Origin: PUMD01 sp964599275 | GTDB lineage: Bacteria; Bacillota; Sulfobacillia; SLMV01 | Assembly (NCBI GenBank): GCA_964599275.1 | Contig: CAZRFK010000033.1 | Span: 1 to 18,782 of the forward strand | Direction of reading: 5' to 3' | DNA length: 18,782 nt | In this document: one piece after another, positions 1 through 7,612 of the stretch | Layout: every line of letters begins with the position of its first letter | How positions within the stretch are numbered: position 1 is the stretch's first letter | Translations under genes and position numbers: made by a program | The notes under the pieces: model-generated | What the model was told of the DNA's origin: nothing | The model's database searches: none | Seen by the model: only the letters and a program-made list of their open reading frames with translations

Positions 1-14
1 TGCCTATAACACTC

Positions 15-42
15 TTGAAGCAGTCATAACTGACTGTATATC
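15..42 (+). promoter_or_regulatory. Candidate promoter with a perfect dyad in its spacer
   Basis: TTGAAG at 15-20 and TATATC at 37-42 are separated by 16 bp, a fair sigma-A type pair about 70 bp upstream of the solute-binding protein gene. The spacer is filled exactly by the inverted repeat CAGTCA-TAAC-TGACTG (21-36), with both 6-bp arms perfect. A dyad between -35 and -10 is a classic repressor position. No regulator gene is visible beside it because the window begins here. The -10 match is imperfect, so the promoter call is tentative; the dyad itself is directly seen. Confidence 0.4.
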
Positions 43-114
43 TGCATAATAAAGAGTAAGTAGCATCGCAAGTCATTTATTTCCATGCACACATTTTAAA
101 AAGGAGGGAGACCA

Positions 115-1668
115 ATGAGCAGAATACGGTGGAGCTCGATTTTGTTCCTTATGATTGCTGTGTTGATCATTGGCCTGGGAGCCTGTGCTCCGGAAGAGGC
201 TGATGACCCCGACCCAGACATAGAGCCAGAGGAACCAACAGAGGTAAGAGTTGCATACGGTGCTGATGCAACTAATCTAGATCCACGGTTAGCAACTGAC
301 GTTTCATCTGGATTGGTAAATGATTTATTTTACGATGGCTTGGTAATGTGGGATGAAGAATTGAATGTTCAACCTCTGGTCGCTGAAGATTATGAGCTTA
401 CCGAGGAAGTTTTTACTTTCTATCTTCGCGAAGGGGTCAAGTTTCACGATGGTAAAGAACTAACCGCAGAGGATGTCAAGTATACATTTGACACCATTCG
501 CGATCCCGATTTTGAGGCGCGCAATTTACCTCTTTACGAACCTGTAGCTGAAATTGAAATTGTTGACGATTATACAGTGAAATTCCATCTTTCTGAGCCC
601 AATGCCCCGCTAATTTATTATCTGCATGTGGGAATTATCCCCAAACACATTGCCGAAGAGGAGGGTGACGAGTACCTGCAGACCAATCCTGTAGGGGCAG
701 GCCCCTTTGAGTTTGTTGAATGGAGCCCCAATGACTATATCGAGCTGAAGGCAAACGACGATTACTGGGATGGTAGACCCCATATCGACAAGATTATGTT
801 CAAACCCATCCCCGAGGATGTCACCCGGAGGGTGGAATTGGAAACCGGTGGAGTGCATATTGCTTTTCCAGTTCCCCCAGAAGATGTAGAGAGGATGCAG
901 GAAGATCCTGATGTTGACCTGCAGGAGCAGCCGGGCAGCGGTTTCGAATATATCAGTTTTGATCATACACAGCCACCTTTTGATGATGTACGGGTAAGGC
1001 AGGCCATTGCCTATGCCATCGACCGGGAAGAGATAATCGACCACGTTTACTGGGGATTGCGGGATGTGGCCTACTCTCCCATTATTCCTCAGTCCTGGGG
1101 GCACAATCCGGACGTGCATAAGTTTGAGTTCAACCCGGAAAAAGCCCGGGAGCTTTTAGAAGAAGCGGGATATGAAGATGGGTTTGAGATTGACCTGAAG
1201 ATCTCTGAAAGTGATCCGCGCCGGGAAATTTCCGAAATACTGCAGTATGAACTTGATGATTTCGGAATAGATATCACCATTACTGAACAGGAATGGGGTG
1301 CGTTTTACGACGACATACTGAATATGGATTTTGACATGTATATATTGGGATGGGGAGCTCAGACAGATCCTGACAGGGGACTTTACCGGCAGTTTCATTC
1401 TGACAACTTCCCTCCGGAAGGTGCTAATAGACAGCGTTATTCTAACGAGCGGGTCGATGAGCTGCTGGATCTAGCGCGAACTACGATGGATGTTGAGCAG
1501 CGAAAACAGTACTACTATGAGATTCAGGAGATTCTCGCTGAGGATCAGAGCTATGTCTACCTCAATTACACGGTAGATTTCTGCGCTGTTAATCCTGAAC
1601 TGGAGGATTTTGAGTATCAAACCTACTTCAGGCTCTTCCAGTTAAAAGATGCCAGACTAACGGAGTAA
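115..1668 (+). CDS. ABC transporter substrate-binding lipoprotein, family 5 (peptide/nickel type)
   Basis: This is the extracytoplasmic receptor of an Opp/Dpp/Nik-class ABC importer. It would capture an oligopeptide, nickel chelate or similar ligand at the outer face of the membrane and hand it to the permeases encoded downstream. The 517-residue length is usual for family 5. Residues 1-23 form a lipoprotein signal peptide with a charged start, a hydrophobic core and the lipobox LGAC, so Cys24 should be lipidated. An acidic, proline-rich linker (about 25-42) tethers the domain. The family-5 signature is visible around residues 97-125 (FYLREGVKFHDG, then AEDVKYTFD), as is the late GWGAQTDPD segment typical of peptide-binding members. 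The start has an excellent ribosome site, AAGGAGGGAG, about 6 nt upstream. The ligand cannot be read from sequence; a peptide is the default and nickel is possible. Confidence 0.93.
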   Translation: MSRIRWSSILFLMIAVLIIGLGACAPEEADDPDPDIEPEEPTEVRVAYGADATNLDPRLATDVSSGLVNDLFYDGLVMWDEELNVQPLVAEDYELTEEVFTFYLREGVKFHDGKELTAEDVKYTFDTIRDPDFEARNLPLYEPVAEIEIVDDYTVKFHLSEPNAPLIYYLHVGIIPKHIAEEEGDEYLQTNPVGAGPFEFVEWSPNDYIELKANDDYWDGRPHIDKIMFKPIPEDVTRRVELETGGVHIAFPVPPEDVERMQEDPDVDLQEQPGSGFEYISFDHTQPPFDDVRVRQAIAYAIDREEIIDHVYWGLRDVAYSPIIPQSWGHNPDVHKFEFNPEKARELLEEAGYEDGFEIDLKISESDPRREISEILQYELDDFGIDITITEQEWGAFYDDILNMDFDMYILGWGAQTDPDRGLYRQFHSDNFPPEGANRQRYSNERVDELLDLARTTMDVEQRKQYYYEIQEILAEDQSYVYLNYTVDFCAVNPELEDFEYQTYFRLFQLKDARLTE

Positions 1669-1696
1669 CGTGAACTATAAGTATCCGTAAACTGCC

Positions 1697-1727
1697 AGGG
1701 GAGGAGCTCCGACAGGGTTCTTCCCCT
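1697..1727 (+). terminator. Possible attenuating hairpin between receptor and permease genes
   Basis: AGGGGAGGA (1697-1705) can pair with TCTTCCCCT (1719-1727), giving a 9-bp stem with one G-U pair and a 13-nt loop, 29 nt after the receptor stop codon. The sequence after it is only mildly T-rich. In binding-protein operons a hairpin here often keeps the receptor transcript more abundant than the permease transcript; that role is inferred. The neighbouring assembly gap means the distance to the permease gene is unknown. Confidence 0.35.
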
Positions 1728-1732
1728 TCCTT

Positions 1733-1873
1733 ATCTTAAATCATCTTAAATCANNNNNNNNNNNNNNNNNNNNNNNNNNNNNNNNNNNNNNNNNNNNNNN
1801 NNNNNNNNNNNNNNNNNNNNNNNNNNNNNNNNNNNNNNNNNNNNNNNNNNNNNATCTTAAATCATCTTAAATC
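1733..1873. repeat. Tandem 10-bp repeat ATCTTAAATC interrupted by the assembly gap
   Basis: Two head-to-tail copies of ATCTTAAATC occur at 1733-1742 and 1743-1752, ending directly at the run of N. Two more exact copies follow directly after it, at 1854-1863 and 1864-1873. The true locus therefore probably has a longer array of the same unit, or a short array whose two assembly ends overlap. The unit is AT-rich and non-coding, and has no resemblance to a CRISPR repeat. Confidence 0.85.
1754..1853. other. Assembly gap of exactly 100 N
   Basis: One hundred consecutive undetermined bases. A round 100 is the usual placeholder for a gap of unknown size, so coordinates downstream are nominal. It lies between the receptor and the first permease gene and is bounded by the same tandem repeat on both sides, which suggests that the repeat itself broke the assembly. 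Confidence 0.97.
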
Positions 1874-1911
1874 AACCAAAGCACACTGAGGAAGCAGGGT
1901 GAACTTCTCAA

Positions 1912-2832
1912 ATGGCTGCTTATCTGGGTCGACGTACTCTTCAGCTCATACCAACATTGTTGGGTATTACCATAATTGTCTTTCTGCTCATTAATTTGAC
2001 GCCGGGTTGTCCAGCCATGTTGATGTTGGGTGAATTTGCTACGCCAGTAGAAGTGGAGAGACTTCGCGGGTTGATGGGGTTAGATGCTCCATTACACTTA
2101 CGTTATTTTCGGTGGATTGGCGGGATTGTGACCGGTGACTGGGGTCAATCCTACACTGATAAGCGGCAGGTCCTCCCCGCATTAATTTCTCGAATGCCCG
2201 CAACCATAGAACTGGTCCTAGCGTCCATGGTGATTTCAGCCGGTCTGGGAGTTTTTGTTGGTGTAGTATCTGCTGTCCATCAGGATACCTGGGTGGATAA
2301 CCTGGTACGTGGAGGTTCCTTTTTGGGGCTGTCCATGCCAAATTTCTGGCTGGGAATTATGCTTATACTTCTTTTGTCGTTGCACCTCAGGCTATTACCT
2401 GCCAGCGGGAGAAATGGTTTGGCCAATATGGTAATGCCCGCGATAGCTCTGGGTACCAGCGGCATGGCAGTGATTACCCGTATAACCAGATCGACTATGC
2501 TGGAGGTGATACGGAAGGACTTTATACGTACAGCTCGTTCCAAGGGGCTTTACGAACGAACGGTGATTTACAAACATGCATTAAAACCAGCACTGACTTC
2601 TGTGCTTACTGTAATTGGATTGCAGCTGGGATTCAGACTCGGTGGAACGGTGATTATAGAAACGGTTTTTGCCTGGCCGGGTATCGGAAGATTTGCGTTT
2701 TTGCGCATGATGCAGCGGGATTATCCCATGATTATGGGTAATTTACTGATATTCGCCGGACTATTTTGCTTGGTCAATCTGATTGTAGACACTCTTTATG
2801 CAGTTGTTGATCCAAGAATAAGGTACAGTTGA
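1912..2832 (+). CDS. ABC transporter permease, OppB/DppB family
   Basis: The first membrane subunit of the Opp/Dpp/Nik-type importer, which forms half of the translocation channel in the cytoplasmic membrane. It has 306 residues, the family's usual size. The N-terminus (YLGRRTLQLIPTLLGI, then LINLTPGCP near residue 30) matches the typical OppB opening helix, although the common Asp of the 'APGDP' turn is Cys here. Five further hydrophobic segments follow. The cytoplasmic coupling loop (EAA motif) lies around residues 200-225, as DFIRTARSKGLYERTVIYKHALKP, and would contact an ATPase. The C-terminal FAWPGIGRF segment is also characteristic. The ribosome site is modest (AGGGTGA about 11 nt upstream). 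It is followed after 22 nt by the OppC-type gene. No ATPase subunit is encoded in the window. Confidence 0.94.
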   Translation: MAAYLGRRTLQLIPTLLGITIIVFLLINLTPGCPAMLMLGEFATPVEVERLRGLMGLDAPLHLRYFRWIGGIVTGDWGQSYTDKRQVLPALISRMPATIELVLASMVISAGLGVFVGVVSAVHQDTWVDNLVRGGSFLGLSMPNFWLGIMLILLLSLHLRLLPASGRNGLANMVMPAIALGTSGMAVITRITRSTMLEVIRKDFIRTARSKGLYERTVIYKHALKPALTSVLTVIGLQLGFRLGGTVIIETVFAWPGIGRFAFLRMMQRDYPMIMGNLLIFAGLFCLVNLIVDTLYAVVDPRIRYS

Positions 2833-2854
2833 TTCCTGTGCGCAGTAGAGGGGT

Positions 2855-3739
2855 ATGAATATGCAGCAGCAAGGCTCAACACAACAGGGAGAGCTCGCTC
2901 ATAAGCCGGGGCGTCGATTCTGGACAGCTCTGCGGCGGAAGAAAACAGCCTTGGTCGGTATGACGATTGTTATGTTGATGGCTCTGATGGCGATTTTTGC
3001 TCCCTGGTTAGCTCCCAATGATCCACTTGAGCAAACCAGACCTCGTTCGTTGGAGCCACCCAGTTCTGATTATCTCCTGGGTACCGATCATCTGGGCCGA
3101 TGTGTCTTGAGTAGGGCCATTTATGGTGCCAGAATTTCAATGTTAGTAGGAGTTTTTGTGGTCTGCTTTCGCATTTTGCTGGGTGTGCCAGCCGGTCTAA
3201 TTGCTGGATTTTACGGAGGTCTCACTGACAGTATCATCATGCGCCTGACGGATATGTTTATATCCTTTCCCGGTATATTGCTGGCAATTGCGTTTATGGC
3301 CGTATGGGGCCCTGGTATTTGGAACGTAGTGGTTGCACTCAGTGTTGTTGGTTGGCCGCAGTATGCCCGTCTGGTCAGGGGAGAGGTATTGAGTTTGAAG
3401 GAAGAAGAGTTTGTGGAAGCAGGGCGGGCCATCGGATTGGACAATTTCCGGTTGATATGCAAGTACCTGTTTCCCAATGTAGTGGCAGTTCTCGTTGTTT
3501 ATGGCACTTTGGGATTAGCTGCTCCCATAGTTTCTGAGGCAGCCTTGAGTTTTCTGGGATTGGGCACGCAGCCACCGGCAATCAGCTGGGGCCGAATGCT
3601 CTCCGAGGGACGTAGATACCTGCATATAGCTCCAGGAATTGCCACTTTTACAGGGTTAGCCATCACTACAACTGTTATGGGGTTTAATCTCTTCGGCGAC
3701 GGGTTGAGGGACATTCTTGATCCGAGGCAGAAAGATTGA
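2855..3739 (+). CDS. ABC transporter permease, OppC/DppC family
   Basis: The second membrane subunit of the importer, 294 residues, pairing with the OppB-type protein. A cytoplasmic N-terminal tail rich in Gln, Lys and Arg (about residues 1-30) precedes the first helix. The OppC N-terminal signature follows: APNDPLEQ, then LLGTDHLGR at about residues 72-80. The EAA coupling loop is seen near residues 175-205 as EEFVEAGRAIGLDNFRLICK, followed by the family motif EAALSFLGLG and the C-terminal NLFGDGLRDILDPR. An intrinsic terminator begins 22 nt after the stop codon. The operon therefore ends without the two ATPase genes that usually follow, so they must lie elsewhere, perhaps upstream of the window. 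A second ATG two codons in is an equally possible start. Confidence 0.94.
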   Translation: MNMQQQGSTQQGELAHKPGRRFWTALRRKKTALVGMTIVMLMALMAIFAPWLAPNDPLEQTRPRSLEPPSSDYLLGTDHLGRCVLSRAIYGARISMLVGVFVVCFRILLGVPAGLIAGFYGGLTDSIIMRLTDMFISFPGILLAIAFMAVWGPGIWNVVVALSVVGWPQYARLVRGEVLSLKEEEFVEAGRAIGLDNFRLICKYLFPNVVAVLVVYGTLGLAAPIVSEAALSFLGLGTQPPAISWGRMLSEGRRYLHIAPGIATFTGLAITTTVMGFNLFGDGLRDILDPRQKD

Positions 3740-3761
3740 GCTCGCCAGAATATACTTCAAA

Positions 3762-3786
3762 AAACGGGGGGAAGCACCCCCCGTTT
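3762..3786 (+). terminator. Intrinsic terminator after the ABC transporter operon
   Basis: A perfect 10-bp stem, AAACGGGGGG (3762-3771) and CCCCCCGTTT (3777-3786), encloses a 5-nt loop. The run of six G-C pairs is very stable. The T tract after it is short, being mostly the TTT inside the stem, so termination efficiency is uncertain, but position and strength favour a real operon end. Confidence 0.75.
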
Positions 3787-4210
3787 CAGCTTGCGAAGGG
3801 TACCAACGATTTTCTGTATCTGCACCCCCCATCTGCCCTCACTTGTTGCATCTTTTTTCTGTATTTCAGGACAGAATCAAAAAATGACACGACGTAGTAA
3901 ACCTACGCCTGTCAGAAAGGGCTGATACAGCAATTGCGGAATACAGGGGACAACTGTAATAATACAAAGGTTTTTGGCGAACCGGCTGCACTGCCATGAT
4001 AACCTGAGAGAAAATGAAGGATTTGCGTGATTGAGTGATAAAACAGTATAAAGAGAATGGTCGACTGGGGCTTTGAGTGTTATCTGCGAAATCATGGGAA
4101 ACTAGAGACTGCTGTATATTTTCTGTTTTTATGGTATTGCTGGATTTAGTGTGATATGGGTTGTGTGCGTGATAAGAGGTTCCTTCAATCGGATGGGAGG
4201 CGGAGCACAA
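3787..4210. other. Gene-free interval before the LarA-like gene
   Basis: No convincing protein gene is seen on either strand. Small hairpins are present, for example CGTAG-TAAAC-CTACG near 3892 and a bulged CTGTCAG/CTGATACAG pair just after it. A 30-codon open frame (4057-4149) has a hydrophobic end but no good ribosome site. The stretch probably holds the promoter and a long 5' leader of the racemase-like gene. No recognised riboswitch core with its matching partners was found. Confidence 0.5.
4023..4052 (+). promoter_or_regulatory. Weak candidate promoter for the LarA-like operon
   Basis: TTGCGT (4023-4028) and TATAAA (4047-4052) are separated by 18 bp, about 160 bp upstream of the proposed start at 4211. 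It is the best-spaced pair I could find in the interval. It would give a leader of roughly 150 nt. In AT-rich intergenic DNA such pairs occur by chance, so this is weak. Confidence 0.27.
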
Positions 4211-5515
4211 ATGACGAGAAGTATAAATCTGCCTTACGGGGAGGAGAGTCTTTCAGTTTCTGCCCCCGAGGAAGCGGTTATAGATGAGCTGGCAGCACCG
4301 TTGTTTTCAACTGATTCTTCTGAGGAGGAATTGGTTGAGAAAGCCTTGAGCGAACCAATCAACTCGCGCCCTTTGCGTCAGCTGGTGTCCGAAGGGGATG
4401 AGGTGTGCATAATAACGGGCGATGTCACCAGATTATGGGTAAGGCATCACGTTTTTATGCCCCATCTGTTGGAGGAATTACAAGCAGGAGGAGTAGAGCT
4501 GGAAGATATATTTGTGGTGAGTGCAACTGGAGACCACCGTGAGCAGACTCCTCAGGAGCATGCAAAAATAGTGGGTGATGAGGTTTATGCTGAGATAGAT
4601 GTATTTGATCACCAGGGTAGGAATGATGAAGAACTCGTGTATCTGGGGCACACACCACTGGACACACCTGTGCATCTCAACCGTCGGGTTGCAGCTGCAG
4701 ATAAGATAGTATTGACTGGCGGCATCGTTCACCACTTCCTGGCTGGATTTGGTGGGGGAGGTAAAGCGATACTACCAGGGGTAAGCGGTTATGAAACTAT
4801 AATGAAGAATCATTCGCTGGCACTGGCTGACAAGGTGGGAGAGGGAATTAATCCTGATGTGGCAGCAGGTAAGAAAGAAGGTAATCCCTGTTACAAGGAT
4901 ATAGTTGCTGGGGCTCAAATGGTGCGACCTACTTTCTTGATAAACACTATAGTTGACTCTTCTCAGCACCGAATTATTGATGTAGTGGCTGGTGAGATGC
5001 TGCCTGCCCATGATCAGGGCTGCCGCAAGGTTGATAAGATTTTCGGGGTGTCTATTAACAGCAGGTCTGAACTGGTGCTTGCTTCCTGTGGTGGTTACCC
5101 AAAGGATATAAACCTGTATCAGACCTACAAAACTATTTACAACGCAAGACAGGCGGTGCAAAGCGGAGGTACGATGTTGATCGTTTCGGAGTGCTGTGAG
5201 GGTATGGGCAACGATGATTTTGCCTCCATGTTGTTGACATATTCTGACAGCGAGAAACGTGAAAAGGCGCTCAGAGATTCATTTACCATTGGTGGTTATA
5301 TGGCCCTACACTTGACTCTAATGGCGCAAGAATATGATATCTTGCTGGTATCTGACCTGCCGGAAGGTACATTGCAGGAAACCGGGATAAAATCGTACTC
5401 TTCCGTGGAAAGTGCGTGGAAAGATATTGTCGAGAAATTCGGAGAAGTACCGCCATTTTATTTGATGCCCACTGGTGAAGCCTTTCCACGGGTTAGTTCA
5501 GAACAACAGCAGTAG
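4211..5515 (+). CDS. larA: LarA-type nickel-dependent 2-hydroxyacid racemase/epimerase homologue
   Basis: Predicted cytoplasmic enzyme of the lactate racemase family, which inverts the C2 stereocentre of a 2-hydroxyacid through hydride transfer to a nickel-pincer nucleotide bound to a lysine. Length 434 residues, as in LarA. Residues that line up with known LarA catalysis are all present: D71 and R74 in GDVTR, H109 in GDHR, H174/H175 in GGIVHHFLAGF, K185 in GGGGKAILPG (the cofactor-anchoring lysine), H201 in MKNHS, and Y303-Q304-x-x-K307. I place the start at ATG 4211 because GGGAGG lies about 10 nt before it; a GTG at 4151 in frame lacks such a site and adds an atypical 20 residues. It is 18 nt from the next gene, so the two are probably cotranscribed. 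The cofactor genes larB, larC and larE are not in the window. The substrate may not be lactate, because the family includes malate, sugar-acid and other epimerases. Confidence 0.88.
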   Translation: MTRSINLPYGEESLSVSAPEEAVIDELAAPLFSTDSSEEELVEKALSEPINSRPLRQLVSEGDEVCIITGDVTRLWVRHHVFMPHLLEELQAGGVELEDIFVVSATGDHREQTPQEHAKIVGDEVYAEIDVFDHQGRNDEELVYLGHTPLDTPVHLNRRVAAADKIVLTGGIVHHFLAGFGGGGKAILPGVSGYETIMKNHSLALADKVGEGINPDVAAGKKEGNPCYKDIVAGAQMVRPTFLINTIVDSSQHRIIDVVAGEMLPAHDQGCRKVDKIFGVSINSRSELVLASCGGYPKDINLYQTYKTIYNARQAVQSGGTMLIVSECCEGMGNDDFASMLLTYSDSEKREKALRDSFTIGGYMALHLTLMAQEYDILLVSDLPEGTLQETGIKSYSSVESAWKDIVEKFGEVPPFYLMPTGEAFPRVSSEQQQ

Positions 5516-5533
5516 GCGACGGAAGGTGTTAAG

Positions 5534-6505
5534 TTGAACCGGAGACCTGATATTCTGGATGGAAGGGTGGATTCCATCGATGAGCTCAGGGGAACTTCCA
5601 TCCTGTTGATGTTTGCAGCCAATTTTATAATGCTGCTGTGGCGTAATGCTCCTCAGATACTGGTGCACGCCCGCTCTGAAAGAATGCTGCCCCTGGATAT
5701 GGTAGCCCCCCTATTCGGATTTGCCATGGGATTGTCCCTACCTTTTACCTACAAAAAATCTTCCCGTTTTTTTGACCGCACAGTGCGGAGAATTGTAGGG
5801 CTATTTCTCATTGGGTATATTCCCAATTTGATCGAACGTCTCTGGGAGGGCAGAAGTGTGTTATCTGCACTTTTCAGTACCTGGGGCATACTTGAAACTT
5901 GGGCGCTGGGCTATGCGGTGGCAGCTTTACTGCTGGCAGTGCCAAGGATGGGACGGATGGCGATCGCTGCAGGAGGACTCGTGGTTTACCAGGTTCTTTT
6001 ACTTAATGTGCCGGAGTTTGTTCGCCATGTGAAAGTTTTCCGCGAGGGAGGGCCTGCTGCTTCAGTACTGGCCTGGGCTGTGCTTCCTGTTTTGGCTACT
6101 GTAATTACTGAGATGTATCTTTGTGACCGGAAAGCTGCTTTTTTCTGGCGCTGTTCGGCAATTGTGGGCGTTTTGATTTTGTCTGCTGTTTCGCTTCATT
6201 TTTGGGTGGCGGCTGCAGACCGGATCGTTGTGAGTGCTGCTTATGTGCTGACGGGAGGGGCAGCTGCCACGATTTTGTTTGTGTTTTTTGAGTTTAATGT
6301 GAATTTGACGTTTGTCCGACGTATAGGACGACACCCTCTTTTTGCCTGGATACTGCAGGGAGTGATTTATGTTCCAGTGTATCTGACGATTGGCCGCAGG
6401 TATTTTACAGGGCTGGAAGGTGCAGCAGCGGCTGCGTCTGCAACTCTGGTTGTCTGGCTGCTGACAGAGACTCTCATTTCACGAGGAGTATCGCTGAAAT
6501 TGTAA
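5534..6505 (+). CDS. Membrane acyltransferase-like protein (HGSNAT/DUF1624/YeiB-like)
   Basis: A 323-residue integral membrane protein with about nine to ten hydrophobic segments. Near the N-terminus it carries DSIDELRGTSILLMFAANF (about 13-31), resembling the first helix of the heparan-alpha-glucosaminide N-acetyltransferase/DUF1624 and related acyltransferase-3-like families, in which an 'R-x-x-x-(L/D)-D-x-L-R-G' entry precedes the membrane core. A PLFGFAMGLSLPF segment (about 60-72) also fits. Such proteins move acyl groups across or at the membrane, but the acceptor here is unknown. The start is TTG with GGAAGG 7 nt upstream, and the gene follows the LarA-like gene by 18 nt, so both are probably on one transcript. 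The match is by general pattern only, so the family assignment is moderate. Confidence 0.6.
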   Translation: MNRRPDILDGRVDSIDELRGTSILLMFAANFIMLLWRNAPQILVHARSERMLPLDMVAPLFGFAMGLSLPFTYKKSSRFFDRTVRRIVGLFLIGYIPNLIERLWEGRSVLSALFSTWGILETWALGYAVAALLLAVPRMGRMAIAAGGLVVYQVLLLNVPEFVRHVKVFREGGPAASVLAWAVLPVLATVITEMYLCDRKAAFFWRCSAIVGVLILSAVSLHFWVAAADRIVVSAAYVLTGGAAATILFVFFEFNVNLTFVRRIGRHPLFAWILQGVIYVPVYLTIGRRYFTGLEGAAAAASATLVVWLLTETLISRGVSLKL

Positions 6506-6608
6506 ATTATGAATTCGAGCAGGATCTGATCATCTGTCCCTTGAATTATGTTAGATGCAAAATTTCGGTGGCAAGATTTCAATTTTATACTGGATTGGAA
6601 GGGATACT

Positions 6609-7595
6609 TTGCAGCAAGAAAACGGGTCCGAAAAAACCCCTGTACGTTCTTTTGGTGCTGTTGATGTGGGTTTATTGGCATTGATGCTCATTTGGGGTTA
6701 CAACATGATAGTGGTCAAGACCGCTCTGGACGAGATCAGTCCTCTAGCTTTCAATGCTGTGCGCTTTGGCCTGGCGGCTTTTCTTATGACCCTGGTGCTT
6801 GCCTGGCGTGAAGACGACCTTACTCTGACTTCTTCGGAGATGAAGTGGCTGTTTCTCACCGGCTTGATCGGTAATACAGTGTACCAGGTTTTTTTCATCA
6901 ATGGAATTAATTTGTCCACTGCTGGCAATACGGCATTTATGGTGGCTACAGCGCCGGTATGGGTTGCGGTGTTGAGTGCTGTTCTGAAGATAGAGATCCC
7001 TGCTCCGAAAGGTTGGATAGGTATTTTACTTTCAGTGTCCGGCGTTGCCTTAATTATAATAGGCGGTTCTGACAGGATTGTTTTTTCTTCCCAGACTGTC
7101 TGGGGAGATCTACTCACCCTGACCGGCGCGATATGTTGGGCTGCTTACACCCTGATGACTCGTCCCATCCTGAAGAGCCGTTCACCGTTGTTTGTTACTA
7201 CCTACGCCATGGTATTTGGGGCAGTTCCACTGCTGCTGTTGAGCAGTCCTGCAGTTTTGGCTCAGAATTGGAGTGCCGTGAGCTCGGAGGCATGGCTATC
7301 CGTTTTATATGCTTCCGTGTTTGCCCTGGTATTTGGGTACGTTGTGTGGAGCTGGGGGGTTGGCTCCATCGGCAGTACCAAGACAGCAATTTACAGCAAC
7401 CTCACTCCCGTTGTTGCTGGAATAACGGGTTACCTGTTGTTGGGAGAAACATGGACGGTTTTACGGGCGTTAGGTGCCTTTTGTGTTTTAACCGGTCTGT
7501 ATCTGGTCCGCACCTCCCCTGCCGAAAGTGTCAGTGAGAATGGGGAGTTTGTAATCTATTCTGATTTTGTCAGAAAGGAAGAGGACACCGATTGA
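6609..7595 (+). CDS. EamA/DMT-family transporter
   Basis: A 10-helix drug/metabolite transporter built from two EamA repeats. The first repeat begins at GLLALMLIWGYNMIVVKTALDEISPLAFNAVRF, the second around WGDLLTLTGAICWAAYTLMTRP; both are diagnostic of the fold. Members usually export amino acids or other small metabolites, and the substrate cannot be read here. I prefer TTG 6609 as the start because GGAAGGGA lies 4-6 nt upstream; an in-frame ATG at 6555 has no such site and would add 18 residues. That gives 328 residues, somewhat longer than the usual 290-310 because of a polar C-terminal tail of about 30 residues. It lies 103 nt after the acyltransferase-like gene and may share its transcript. 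Its stop codon is only 6 nt from the stop of the convergent symporter gene. Confidence 0.88.
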   Translation: MQQENGSEKTPVRSFGAVDVGLLALMLIWGYNMIVVKTALDEISPLAFNAVRFGLAAFLMTLVLAWREDDLTLTSSEMKWLFLTGLIGNTVYQVFFINGINLSTAGNTAFMVATAPVWVAVLSAVLKIEIPAPKGWIGILLSVSGVALIIIGGSDRIVFSSQTVWGDLLTLTGAICWAAYTLMTRPILKSRSPLFVTTYAMVFGAVPLLLLSSPAVLAQNWSAVSSEAWLSVLYASVFALVFGYVVWSWGVGSIGSTKTAIYSNLTPVVAGITGYLLLGETWTVLRALGAFCVLTGLYLVRTSPAESVSENGEFVIYSDFVRKEEDTD

Positions 7596-7598
7596 TTA

Positions 7599-7612
7599 TT
7601 ATCAGCTGATAA
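7599..7612. repeat. 14-bp perfect palindrome at the junction of two convergent genes
   Basis: TTATCAGCTGATAA reads the same on both strands and spans the stop codon of the minus-strand symporter gene and the 6-nt gap to the plus-strand transporter gene. As RNA it could form only a 5-bp stem with an AGCT loop and has no T tract on either side, so it is not an obvious terminator. A second GCTGATAA follows 2 bp later. Confidence 0.6.

Noticed and set aside
3995..4020. CTGAGA element resembling part of a TPP riboswitch
   Set aside because: The other conserved TPP segments (the long conserved 3' arm and the first arm) are absent nearby.
4057..4149. Thirty-codon plus-strand open frame with a hydrophobic C-terminus
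   Set aside because: No proper ribosome site (AAAGAGA directly abuts the ATG), and the best candidate promoter overlaps its start.
3866..4210. Minus-strand open frame of 114 codons in the gap before the LarA-like gene
   Set aside because: Its translation is rich in Ser, His, Tyr and Cys with no domain pattern, and it overlaps the ribosome site of the racemase gene; it looks like chance.
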